NCBI GenBank assembly: GCA_947652115.1
Contig: OX393568.1
Coordinates: forward strand, 6,240,320 to 6,304,319
Origin: Blastomussa wellsi
Lineage: Eukaryota > Cnidaria > Anthozoa > Scleractinia > Plerogyridae
Direction of reading: 5' to 3'
Length of the DNA: 64,000 nt
The position numbers were made by a program, and so were the translations under genes. The notes below the pieces were generated by a model. The model was not told the DNA's origin. It made no database searches and was given only the letters and a program-made list of their open reading frames with translations. Within the stretch, counting starts at the first letter, position 1. Each line of letters begins with the position of its first letter. Positions 43,601 through 51,288 of the stretch are shown one piece after another.

Positions 43601-44498
43601 GATGACTTGGTCAAAAAGTCAACTAAATAATCACCTAAATGAAGTAATCAAAAGATTGGGTTAATTTCAGTTGAGTTTGATTACTCAAATGGTCTAATGG
43701 GTTTTACTAGTTATGTCACACTAGATGGTTTAAATGAATAAATGTTAAATAAACGGATGGGATGGGATGGGATGGGATGGGATGGGATGAAAGAATAAAT
43801 AAATGAATAACAAATATACTGTACGTAAAAGAAAAAATCAAAAATAATAATATGATTGTCAATGTCCAATGTTATTTCACAATATCACAATGTACGTTTC
43901 TTGAGAAGATTTTCCAGATTGGTCATGAAATAATGCACCTATCAATGTTAAGCCCAAGGAAGTGGTGGGGGGTCTGGCATGGCATAGGAATTTTGACATT
44001 TTCTGAAAAAATGAGTTAAATTCCCCATACCGGGACAAAATAATTGGTCAAATCCCCAACCTCTCCACTATACACCCACCTCGGGCTTAACATTAATAGG
44101 TGCATATAATAAAGCTTACCATTTGGAACAAGACAAGACAATTCTGGTAGCTCATTTTTCCATTCAGGGATGGCTGGATAGCCTTTCTTTACCGGAGGAC
44201 ACGAACTTCTACAAGCCACACATCCAATTATGTGAACTTTGTTCGAAAGTACTTCGCCATAAAGGTATCCAAGAAAATTACCCTCTGTTTTCTCCGGGTT
44301 CTTCACATGTTGAAACACTCTCTAACAAAATTTAAATGAATCAAACTTGATTGATCTTGATTATGAAGTTCATGTTGTCTTGTCTTATGTATAATAAATA
44401 TTCCTTTTTTCAAGCATATTACAAAACATGAAAAAAAAGAAAAGTTTTACCTGTTTTATCGAGGGATCTACGAAAATCCGCATTTCATTGACCGCCAT
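30125..44498 (-). CDS. UFSP2: UFSP2, UFM1-specific cysteine protease 2, complete, 15 exons
   Basis: Cysteine protease that matures UFM1 and removes it from substrates, acting at the ER in the UFMylation pathway. Exons: 44498-44451, 44321-44120, 43080-42986, 42178-41965, 41826-41573, 41069-40982, 40035-39884, 38253-38133, 37352-37251, 36664-36626, 35408-35332, 33679-33376, 33000-32937, 31580-31520 and 30211-30125. All phases join; total 1,908 nt, 635 aa. The catalytic domain has [31 protein letters not shown] with the nucleophile Cys, [15 protein letters not shown] and [10 protein letters not shown] motifs, [12 protein letters not shown], and [13 protein letters not shown] with the catalytic Asp and His. 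The end is [12 protein letters not shown]...PQRPDMI. It is longer than the ~470-aa human protein, mainly through the N-terminal half, including a Lys/Asn-rich stretch from the exon at 41826. Introns hold many MITEs, a LINE tail and SINEs. Confidence 0.96.
31640..32157 (-). mobile_element. LINE (CR1/L2-like) 3' end with ORF2 C-terminus and microsatellite tail
   Basis: On the minus strand 32157-31993 encodes [20 protein letters not shown], then [12 protein letters not shown]...[15 protein letters not shown] and a stop, the usual C-terminus of non-LTR reverse transcriptase proteins. A 3' UTR follows, ending 'cattaagtaaagttgatt' and an (ATT/GTT)n tract at ~31639-31705. A MITE (31733-31838) interrupts the 3' UTR. 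The element is 5'-truncated and in the UFSP2 intron, same strand as UFSP2. Confidence 0.85.
31733..31838. mobile_element. 'ggggcagatccagg' TIR element nested in the LINE tail
   Basis: The left end 'aaggggcagatccagggg' pairs with the right end 'caagatctgccact'; a C-rich tract (cccccccgtccccc) lies inside. It is the same TIR family as 1306-1466. Confidence 0.55.
32363..32566. mobile_element. Non-autonomous repeat ending 'ggtatggataatttatggaa'
   Basis: 'atatccataatccccc' at the left and 'gggggaggtatggataat' at the right are inverted. 'ggaattggaaattcctgggg' is internal. It is related to 695-843 and 3415-3492. Confidence 0.6.
32719..32888. mobile_element. TA-flanked palindromic MITE, 170 bp (GGCCATTT ends)
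   Basis: The ends 'ggccatttccgagttcgctt' and '...ggaactcggaaatggcc' are inverted, continuing into 'cctctatttcaaggcgagtc' and 'gactcgctttgaaatagagg'. It is flanked by TA on each side, the mariner-type target. It shares GGCCAnTT ends with 52319-52483. Confidence 0.85.
34990..35125. repeat. Imperfect palindromic element
   Basis: 'tatagactggatagcatagaa' with 'aagtgctttgtacgga' pairs imperfectly with 'tccgtacgttgcacttt' and 'tctgtgaagtaatctata'. It lies in a UFSP2 intron and has no coding content. A weaker inverted pair around 'tcacatgtgaaaa' lies at 34225-34310. Confidence 0.55.
36975..37083 (+). mobile_element. LINE-type 3' tail, copy 1
   Basis: 'tcttacacggcatgtctgaa', then 'ccagcttgctgaaccattta', then 'aaataaagttgatttattga'. 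The same sequence occurs inverted at 53157-53265. The terminal (TTGA)n-like run is typical of non-LTR 3' ends. It sits in a UFSP2 intron. Confidence 0.65.
37551..38096. mobile_element. 546-bp element with ~150-bp terminal inverted repeats
   Basis: The left arm (37551-37700) 'gtgcctatgaa...ccaaagtttgagatgtctgg...ccttcaaagttgag' is inverted in the right arm (37945-38096) 'ctcaactttgaaggcttg...cataggcac'. On the minus strand the centre encodes an acidic Ser-rich fragment ([20 protein letters not shown]) with no further domain, possibly the relic of a transposase N-terminus. It lies inside a UFSP2 intron; its right end is ~35 bp from the exon at 38133. Confidence 0.75.
38385..38735. repeat. tRNA-like module inside inverted arms, family 2
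   Basis: 'tcaacattgaaatggcatca' at the left is inverted as 'tgatgccatttcaatgttga' at the right, and 'gagtcccagatggga' is inverted as 'tcccatctgggactc'. Between them (minus strand 38516-38442) lies a tRNA-like sequence with box A 'tagctcagcggttagagc' and box B 'gggttcaaatcc'. The inverted arm at the right repeats the 3' end of that tRNA module. Confidence 0.7.
38442..38516 (-). pseudogene. tRNA-like module, not a functional tRNA
   Basis: It has recognisable D- and T-arms and a loop CTAGATC that would give anticodon AGA. The acceptor stem has two mismatches, and a serine tRNA would need a long variable arm, which is missing. It is read as repeat-derived. Confidence 0.55.
39050..39440. repeat. 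tRNA-like module with direct and inverted flanks
   Basis: 'gaatgaagccataacactac' occurs at ~39080 and ~39325 in direct orientation, and as 'gtagtgttatggctgcattc' at ~39402 inverted. A tRNA-like sequence lies between the first two (39202-39129, minus). The same arrangement of a tRNA module with flanks occurs at 1690-2165. Confidence 0.7.
39129..39202 (-). pseudogene. tRNA-like module, 74 nt, well-folding but with aberrant anticodon loop
   Basis: The acceptor stem ggctttg/caaagcc is perfect, the D-stem gctc/gagc is perfect, and the T-arm is good. The anticodon arm ctgtaccgataacgcag gives either a 9-nt loop or a mismatched fifth pair and no U33. It belongs to the same repeat family as 2016-2089 and is not called as a working tRNA gene. 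Confidence 0.6.
40150..40910. repeat. GTCAA/TTGAC-rich degenerate minisatellite interrupted by a MITE
   Basis: Both flanks (40150-40400 and 40660-40910) are dense in 'ttgac', 'gtcaa', 'tcgac', 'ggctgat' and 'caagtattg' words on both strands, without a fixed period. Between them lies a palindromic MITE (40459-40616). It sits in a UFSP2 intron. Confidence 0.6.
40459..40616. mobile_element. Palindromic MITE splitting the minisatellite
   Basis: 'tgttgtggtttaaatttatc' at the left is inverted at the right as 'gataaatttaaaccacaaca'. The inner 'aaaccagtttgat' and 'atcaaactggtt', and 'ttccctttgt' and 'acaaagggaa', also pair. Confidence 0.8.
41179..41412 (+). mobile_element. tRNA-derived SINE, internally deleted copy
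   Basis: The head 'gtggcctaattgttagtgag', then 'gatggtccaggattcaaacc', then directly 'actagcatctcatcctgggg' and 'cctgatgggccac'. The middle 'cactttactctc...gtgtataaa' block of other copies is absent. Confidence 0.7.
42211..42446. mobile_element. 236-bp MITE with 10-bp flanking direct repeat
   Basis: The inverted ends 'cttagtgtggccacccaaca' and 'tgttgggtggccacactaag' continue into 'tgacaagttataattagcca' and 'ttggctaacttgtca'. The element is bracketed by 'attattacag' at 42201-42210 and 42447-42456. A 9-10-bp duplication would fit a Mutator-like mobiliser. Confidence 0.8.
42456..42690. mobile_element. Palindromic MITE, family A, copy 4
   Basis: 'taagaaaactgtgaacatc' at the left and 'ggtgttcacggttttcttag' at the right are inverted. 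The internal 'gccaatcaggtgtgagaaaa' and 'gtttgcggttttgaggttt' match the other copies. It abuts the previous MITE with at most 1 bp between them. Confidence 0.8.
43278..43520. repeat. Palindromic element, ~240 bp
   Basis: 'atgtcactctggttacttct' at the left pairs with '...gaagcaacacaagagcgacat' at the right. 'ttttgtttttgccaaattct' and 'aaatttggcaaaaacaaaat' pair, and 'caaatgcttgaagga' and 'tccttcaagcatt' form the centre. Confidence 0.75.
43755..43790. repeat. (GGATG)n microsatellite
   Basis: About seven uninterrupted copies of the pentamer gggat, in a UFSP2 intron. Confidence 0.9.
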
Positions 44499-44592
44499 TT
44501 TGTATTCGTGCGTTAACCCGCTGTACCAGAGACTGTTGTCTCAAATCAGCCCCAGTACTCGTTCACTCCGGAGACCAAATGGAAAAAATATT
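44499..44592. promoter_or_regulatory. Compact bidirectional promoter, UFSP2 / AKAP7-like
   Basis: Only 94 bp separate the UFSP2 ATG (44498, minus) from the first in-frame ATG of the AKAP7-like gene outside UFSP2 exon 1 (44593, plus). If the second gene starts at 45004 the gap is 505 bp. No TATA box is evident. A shared promoter is inferred. Confidence 0.5.
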
Positions 44593-46674
44593 ATGAAAGA
44601 GAAAGGAGGGACTTTTAGCGCTCTTAACCGCCTCAAATTGACGGGTTGTACTGCATTAAGATGTGCTAAAAAGGTATCCTTTAATGGAAAATTCCTGACA
44701 TGGCAGTGGAATCAAAGGCTCGCCCACAAAAGTTGTTCGTGTACAATTTCGAAAAGCACTCTCACAGGCGCCAGATTTCATTCGCGTAAGTTTACTTCAA
44801 GTATCAAACCAAAGATCGTGCATTTTCGATCTTTAATTTGCAATGCATCAGAATTAAGAAGTATTGATGCTTTTAGTCGTATGAATAGAGACTTCTTTCA
44901 CAATCTATTTTGCCATTCGCAGTCAAAATACAGTGAATTAAGGATCTTAATCATACTTGGCTCACTGAATTCTATTTGTCCACTTGCGAGTTCGAAAGTT
45001 AACATGGAGAAATCGGAGGATCTTAGTTCTGAGATCAACACTGAAAATGTTGAAAGCTCTGCGAAAATTATTCAAGCTGAGGCATCCGCAGATGTTTCGG
45101 TGGATGTGACAGGTGTCAATCAAAAAGACATTGCAGCCAATCAGGACAGTTTTCCTGATGGCAGTTTCACACAGGAAAAGGTACTTTCTGAACTGGAGCA
45201 TGCAATAAAAAGCAATCAGCGTTTCAGTGAAGTATTGTATGCCTCAGAAGCATGTGGTGGAGGGTTAGATGTCAATAATGTGACAGATGTCGATCAAAAA
45301 GACATTCCAGCCAATCCAGACAGTTTTGCTGACAGCAGTTTAACACAGGAAAAGGTACTCTCTGATTTGGATAATGAAATGAAAAGCAATCAGCATTTTA
45401 GTAAAGAGATGAGTGCCCCAGAAGAAAGTAGTGGAGTGTCGAGGCTGCTGAATGAACGAGAAATGCAAATGACAGACACAGAAAAAACTGAATGCCTGCA
45501 AAGTGGTCAAACTCAAAAGGATAATATCCTCAACTGTGATGAAGAATCCTTTGGACTTGAAACTCTTTTTGATGAGGACTTACAATGCAGTGATGCTGCA
45601 AGATGGAAAACCCAAAGCAAAACACAATCCAAACAAAAGAAGCGTGAAAAGAGAAAGCGTAAAAAACAGCGGAATGCTTTGTCAGATGATGACGACACTG
45701 ATGTCGCTAGCAGTAATAAAGATGATGGAATATTACCTGAGGATAAAAAGAAGCCAAAAAGAGTAACTCCAAACTATTTTTTGGCTATTCGTGTCTCCAA
45801 TCCTCAGATACATTCTGGTATCAAGATTGTCCAAGATTCAATTACCACACATAACGAGAAGCTAACACCAGCTCTCATTCCTCTGGCTACTTTACATTTG
45901 ACTCTTATGGTCATGCATCTTGAAGATACTGAACAAATTCAGAAAGCTACGGAGGTCTTAAATCAGTGCCGAACTATTTTGGAACCCATTTTGCATAACA
46001 GTGCATTAAAGCTTACCTTTGCAGGCCTTGACCACTTTCGTCATGAAGTTCTGTATGCAAAACTTTTTGGAGAAGAGGAGATGGAAGGTTTGAAATCTGT
46101 TGTAAACACAGTTACGGAGATCTTCACGAAGGAGGGTATTCCCTCTACAGATTCCCGAGAATTTAGCCCTCACTTGACAGTCATGAAATTGTCCCGTAAT
46201 CCAAAGTTGAGAAGGAAAGGGATTAAGAAAATCCCAGAGGAGAGTTATGCAAGCTGGGTAGATATGTGTTTTGGAGAAGAACCAGTAAATGCTTTGCATT
46301 TGTGCGCAATGAACAAAAAGAAAGAAAAGGATGGATTCTACAACTGTGTAGCTACAGTGACATTTGATGACAAAACCAATGAATCGCCTCCCACTGAACC
46401 AGAAAGTACAATAACAGATGAGACTGCAGCACATGACAACATTGAAGATACTTTAATGGCACAGGAAGCTACAAATGTAAGAACTGCATCATGTGATGAG
46501 GAGAATATTGATACTGGGGAAAATATTGAGGAAAATGCTTCTTGTGATGAAGATCTCTCCAAAGAGATGTTAACATGGACAGTTGATGACAACATGGAAG
46601 ATGCTGTTGTATGTAAACAGTCATGTGACCTTCAAAATGATTCTGAAGGGAATGACAGGAAAAGTGATACATAA
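44593..46674 (+). CDS. AKAP7: AKAP7-like protein with 2H phosphoesterase domain, single exon
   Basis: The C-terminal region (~45760-46360) is an AKAP7-NLS/2H phosphoesterase-like domain: NYFLAIRVSNPQIHSGI, then two H-x-T/S motifs, LHLTLM at 45892-45909 and PHLTVMK at ~46168-46188. 2H enzymes act on 2',5'- or cyclic phosphodiester bonds; the AKAP7 central domain is known to cleave 2',5'-oligoadenylate. The middle of the protein carries two ~59-residue acidic repeats (from ~45106 and ~45283) and a basic run KQKKREKRKRKKQR, a likely nuclear signal. The frame is open back to 44428, inside UFSP2 exon 1. Candidate starts are 44593, giving a basic Ser-rich leader, or 45004 (MEKSEDLSS). No amphipathic PKA-anchoring helix of AKAP7 type was recognised after the domain, so anchoring is unsupported. 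Stop TAA at 46672-46674. Confidence 0.8.
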   Translation: MKEKGGTFSALNRLKLTGCTALRCAKKVSFNGKFLTWQWNQRLAHKSCSCTISKSTLTGARFHSRKFTSSIKPKIVHFRSLICNASELRSIDAFSRMNRDFFHNLFCHSQSKYSELRILIILGSLNSICPLASSKVNMEKSEDLSSEINTENVESSAKIIQAEASADVSVDVTGVNQKDIAANQDSFPDGSFTQEKVLSELEHAIKSNQRFSEVLYASEACGGGLDVNNVTDVDQKDIPANPDSFADSSLTQEKVLSDLDNEMKSNQHFSKEMSAPEESSGVSRLLNEREMQMTDTEKTECLQSGQTQKDNILNCDEESFGLETLFDEDLQCSDAARWKTQSKTQSKQKKREKRKRKKQRNALSDDDDTDVASSNKDDGILPEDKKKPKRVTPNYFLAIRVSNPQIHSGIKIVQDSITTHNEKLTPALIPLATLHLTLMVMHLEDTEQIQKATEVLNQCRTILEPILHNSALKLTFAGLDHFRHEVLYAKLFGEEEMEGLKSVVNTVTEIFTKEGIPSTDSREFSPHLTVMKLSRNPKLRRKGIKKIPEESYASWVDMCFGEEPVNALHLCAMNKKKEKDGFYNCVATVTFDDKTNESPPTEPESTITDETAAHDNIEDTLMAQEATNVRTASCDEENIDTGENIEENASCDEDLSKEMLTWTVDDNMEDAVVCKQSCDLQNDSEGNDRKSDT

Positions 46675-49600
46675 TTTTATTAATAATAGCAGAGCACCAT
46701 GAGTAAGAAATCAAGCCGAGAAAATTTGGTTGTCATGTTACCATATGACCGTACTCTGGTAGGGGCTCTGGGGTAGGGGGGAAGACCTTAGGCCTTGGTT
46801 AACGATACACTTAACACCAGGCTACATCATTTTATTGCTAATTGACAGCTGTCAAAAGAAGGTATCTGCTGACCAGTACCACATGACCCTATCACAGGCT
46901 AAGGTGTAAATTGCATCAAGGTTACGTTTTTTGGAAGTTGGCTGCTGGCCTGTTAATGTTTTCAGTGAATTGCAGGCTCAAGTATTGTCACAAATTGTAA
47001 AGGGCAAGCAAAGCATATGCTAAATTCTATATACCGGTATTGTTATTTGATACCCAGCTCGATCACTAAAATTCCCTTGGGAGGGGGGACTTGCATATAA
47101 AAGGGATGGGACTGCTCATTGGAAATTGTGAATTAACCCCCCCCTCCCCCGTAAAGGAGACCAATCTGGGCATGGCACAAGCTTTTTTACCCCTAAGACA
47201 GAATTGACAATTAATATATATAAATATGAAATACACATTTTTGTTCGTGTGCAAACCTAAACGAGACCTTCATGGCTAAATATAATGGCGATTTGCCCAA
47301 ACACCCCAAGTGAGACCAAAATCAGAAATTTACACCCCTAAGTGAGACGACGAGCACCCCTGCCCCTTTCATATGCAAGCCCCCCCCTCCTGATTCCCTC
47401 TTAAATTGTTTCTTTGTGTTTGGTCAACCAAAAAATGACTGTGGGTGCATAAGAGCCATGACGGTCTGCCATCTTGTTGTTTTTGAAAAGCATTTTAACC
47501 ACAGTTTAGTTTTGTTTAGATGAATAAAGTTTTATTTTTATTTAATTATTTCAATGTATTGATTATGTAATCTTACAAAATTTTTACACTTACAATAACG
47601 ATAATAATTAGAGAAATAAAACACTGGATAATAAATAATTAGAGTACAAGTACAAAATAATAATGTTAGCGATATTATTGGCTGAGGTTGTGCATTTTAA
47701 TGAAATTAACAATGCTGTTTTGTTCCGTTATCCTCTCAGATAAGGCATTCTTGGGACTGATAACATTACTATAAAGCCTAATTTAAACAGCTTTTTCACA
47801 TGTAATGTTCATATCGAAGTTGAATTAAGATATCACCATAAAAGAAGTCTATTTATATTTAGCATTCTTGTGCTACAGGGGCAACCCGTTTGGCCAAGAA
47901 TCAAGACATTGGGCCTGTTCTGATTTTTGAGCATTTACAGAGTGCTATTGAGGGGAATAAACTCCATATCTTCACTGTCAGAACAACCAGGAGTTCATTA
48001 TTTCCGACTTTCAAATTGCCAGAGTGGTTTAGATCACCAATACAGCATGACTGTTCTTTTTTACATTTCAAAACAAGGGCGGCACTACAGGTGGGGCATG
48101 CACCCCACCATCTTTCAAATTTGGGACAACTGAAAATTGTACAGGCTCAGATATACTTTAGTGTGGCAAGCTAAGATCCTTGGACCAGTTGATCGTACAC
48201 TGTATGAGGCAAGTTAATGCATTAGAATTTGTGACGTAAAAGAAATGCTCTGTGATTTTATAAATAAATCAAAATCGTACAATCTTTTAATATCACCTGA
48301 GACAATGTGACTTTAAAACTGGATAGTATTCCCCTGCGTATTCAAGTTTGATTCATTTTTTTGCTAAGCTGAAAAAGGTAATTAAGTGCTTTTTTACTTG
48401 ACCACAATGAAACACTGGTGTTTGCCAAATACCAGAGTGCATCCTGGAGTACTTGAATTTTCAAATTTCCCAGGGGAGCATGCCGCTGGGACCTCCTAGT
48501 TTCTTTTTCCTTCGGAACTTGGCATTGGCACTGTAGTGCCAATATCACACATTCCCAGTTATGCCCCACCAAAGAAAAATTCTTGGTGCCGTCTCTCACT
48601 TGGGAGTAACCTCTCTCCCCTCCCAACCTGGGTTCTGCTGGAGGTCCCAATTGCTGGTTTTCTCTATGAATTCAAAAACAAAAATGTGAAGATATAATAT
48701 ATAGAGTTAGCCAAGCCTAAAAGCGAAGCTCCGTATTTTTGCTGGATCTTAATAATTTCTCTGAAATAGAAAAGAATAATTAAAAACATCAACTCCAATT
48801 GCAGAATTTCCGCTAAGAATGACCATAAAAAATTTAAAAATGATGCCAGTGCTAAATGCTGACCTGACCCAGCGATCTGGTCATGTGATACTGGTCAGCG
48901 GATACCTCGATTTGACAGCTGTCAATTGACCATAACATGGATGTCCTATACCAAAGATGTAAGCTGATAAGGCTGACAAGGTATTGACAAGGCATGGCTA
49001 ACAACAATGGCCACCATTGTGTGCGACATTGTCGTCACTGTCGTTGGGCGCAAGTGCCCACGATCCATGCCACTGGCCATGTCAACCATGAAAACTTGAA
49101 TGCATGGTTCTATTTCTATGCATGCACGATTGTCCTTCTCTTATGGTTACAGGGCTCCACTTTGTGGCCCTTCGGGCCTCTGAGCTCCGCTATAAAACTG
49201 TGAAGATATATAAAACACTCAAGACATTGCATCCTCGCATTTCCAAACAGCTTGACACATAGGTGTACAGGTACCTTCAGACTTGGGGGGAGGGCAGTTT
49301 TCGAAACTGGGGGCTGCAGCCACACCTGCCACCCCCCACTCCCACCACGCCTTACGGCTCGTATGCTCAGGCCTCAACATTTCTCAAGAATACTCCACTG
49401 CACGTCATTTTTTCATCTGGAAATGTGATGAAACCATCTTGTGTTTGATAAAACTTCCGTTATGCTTTTGATATAAATGTAGACCATATTTGTATTCTTG
49501 GCTTCCCATGGAGACAAATATCTTTTCAAATGCGAACACATCCCCCCTGCATTAGAATCCATTGCAAGCTAGTTCCAATCCAATACCAGGAAAGTTGAGC
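46675..49600. other. Intergenic, no gene seen
   Basis: A polyadenylation-like 'gaataaag' lies at ~47522 for the upstream gene. The remainder is AT-rich with C/G-run patches near 47080-47150 and 47380. The 94-codon frame at 47890-48174 lacks motifs. Repeated phrases 'gaagctccg' and 'gagctccgc' occur near 48728 and 49181. Confidence 0.4.
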
Positions 49601-51010
49601 TCAACACCAATTTAAATAGGACAATATTTCCTTGGGGACTTCTGGTAAACTCAGTTTTTGAACAGCACAGTGTTTATTCACTGCCACCCGACAGAGAATC
49701 TTTAACTCGGTGGGTGAGTTACGCATTTTGTACACCGAAAGATTGGAGACATCTTCACTTTGATCCTCTGCATTCACATGACAGCAGTGAATTACAAGCA
49801 ACTGATGTCCACTGGGAGAAACTGTGCAACTCGTATAGTTGTCTGTTTCATTTTCATGGTCAATTTGTAAAATTTTCTTAGCATCAAATTGGGTTTCAGC
49901 CTTTGAAAAATTGAGACTATGTTTCATAAATATTGAAAATTGTCTTTTTATACAGTCAATGCCACTTTGAGGAATTACAATATAGTTGTCATGAGGAGAT
50001 AAATAGAGCTCATAAGATGAGGTGTAATCGCCACCAATGTTCACTTTCTGTAGTAGATTTCCTAAAGTGTCGCATATCAACACTGACTTGCAGTCTTCAA
50101 AATCAATTCCTGATTGACGGCTGTCATTCAAGGGCATTTTAATTCGCTGACCACTGCACAGTGCAAGAAAGAAATTTCCCATGTGGGAGTATTTAGCATC
50201 TGCTACAAAGTGAAACCCTTTTAGCTGTGTTTTTGCAACAACTGCAAATGAATCCAAGTCTAGAAATACCAGACCAATATAAAACATGTAGCAGCCCCTA
50301 CCAATAATTGCCAGGCTCTTTTGATCGGGGCTGAAATCTAACAGTCTCCAAGAGAATGGAAGGTTTGTTGGATCCATTTCATAACTTTTGATTTCTCTCA
50401 CACAGCTGACCTGAGAGTGATTAGAATTTGAACACCCTTCCTCGGCTGCCATTTCCAACAAAATAAATTCTCCATCGTTCAGAATAACACCAAGCCAGTA
50501 ATGACCATCAAACAGAGGTGACACCTTCATGAACCTGACACTAGCACCCCAATGAAAATTATGATTGCTCCTACGGCTACACCTGTCCAATTTCACTTCT
50601 ATTTCTTTGCAAAGGGCTTCTTCACCTGCATTTGCGCTAGCTGGAGCAGCAGGGCATGAAAACACAAAGGCGCAACTCTGAAAATCTTCCAAACGAGCAA
50701 AAACATTCAAGAGTGGATAACCATTGGTTGCAGTCAAATCGCAAATAATTTCCAGAACAGGACACGATAAGATCAAATTGTAACCGAGTTCCCTTTCTAT
50801 CTCTCCCGTATGGAGATTGAGAAGTTTCAATTTGATATCAACTCTTCTCGTCGCACCTTCACTAAAGTCGTTTTCAAGGCGATCCGATGTGTGAACGATA
50901 GCTAGGAGGTTAACATTTTCACGTGCTATCCAAGCAACTTTGTCGTTTGTTTTGAAGTAAAAAGGGACTTGTGCTTTTGTGAGGAGTTTAACTTCTCCTG
51001 CGTCAGCCAT
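49601..51010 (-). CDS. Predicted beta-propeller-like protein with C-terminal SOCS-box-like motif, single exon
   Basis: The frame is open from 51049; the second ATG at 51010 (MADAGEVKLLT) has the better context (aacATGG) and gives 469 aa. The body has repeated hydrophobic strands and phrases such as WRLLDFSPDQKSLAIIG, DAKYSHMGNFFLALCSG and YELYLSPHDNYIVIP, the rhythm of WD-like propeller blades, though strict WD dipeptides are lacking. The last ~38 residues read LKILCRVAVNKH...LSLPEVPKEILSYLNW, matching the SOCS-box pattern: a BC-box (LxxLCRxA) for Elongin B/C, then LPLPxxLxxYL for Cul5. A substrate adaptor of a cullin-RING ligase is the natural hypothesis. No known family name is assigned. 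It is head to head with IDS. Confidence 0.7.
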   Translation of the reverse strand: MADAGEVKLLTKAQVPFYFKTNDKVAWIARENVNLLAIVHTSDRLENDFSEGATRRVDIKLKLLNLHTGEIERELGYNLILSCPVLEIICDLTATNGYPLLNVFARLEDFQSCAFVFSCPAAPASANAGEEALCKEIEVKLDRCSRRSNHNFHWGASVRFMKVSPLFDGHYWLGVILNDGEFILLEMAAEEGCSNSNHSQVSCVREIKSYEMDPTNLPFSWRLLDFSPDQKSLAIIGRGCYMFYIGLVFLDLDSFAVVAKTQLKGFHFVADAKYSHMGNFFLALCSGQRIKMPLNDSRQSGIDFEDCKSVLICDTLGNLLQKVNIGGDYTSSYELYLSPHDNYIVIPQSGIDCIKRQFSIFMKHSLNFSKAETQFDAKKILQIDHENETDNYTSCTVSPSGHQLLVIHCCHVNAEDQSEDVSNLSVYKMRNSPTELKILCRVAVNKHCAVQKLSLPEVPKEILSYLNWC

Positions 51011-51288
51011 GTTGCTTCCGCTTCTACGGATCTGTCTTTGCTGATGCATGATGTTACTAATGTTTCCAAATTGCGCAAGAAGTAAACATAATCACAAGAC
51101 CGTCGTGGCAGAATGGACAAAGTGTCATAGAGAGGTGCGTATACCGGTAACTATATTATTATACTTGACCATCTGCTTTGGCTCGTCACGCAAAAATTCC
51201 GTGACAGCTGCCGTGACAGTTTTGCACGAAACTGTACCGAAGATTCCTCCGGGGCCAGATTCCTCCGTTGTTTTTATCAGAAAGCCCA
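51011..51288. promoter_or_regulatory. Bidirectional promoter, SOCS-box protein / IDS
   Basis: 278 bp separate the two start codons (51010 minus, 51289 plus). The interval has no TATA box. A shared CpG-type promoter is inferred from the arrangement. Confidence 0.5.

Noticed and set aside
43755..43790. CRISPR-like repeat array
   Set aside because: A plain pentamer microsatellite; no spacer-repeat structure occurs anywhere in this eukaryotic window.
46006..46434. 142-codon minus-strand frame
   Set aside because: Antisense to the 2H phosphoesterase domain; a shadow of the real coding frame.
47890..48174. 94-codon plus-strand frame
   Set aside because: No motif, no conserved neighbours, and surrounding sequence looks repeat-derived.
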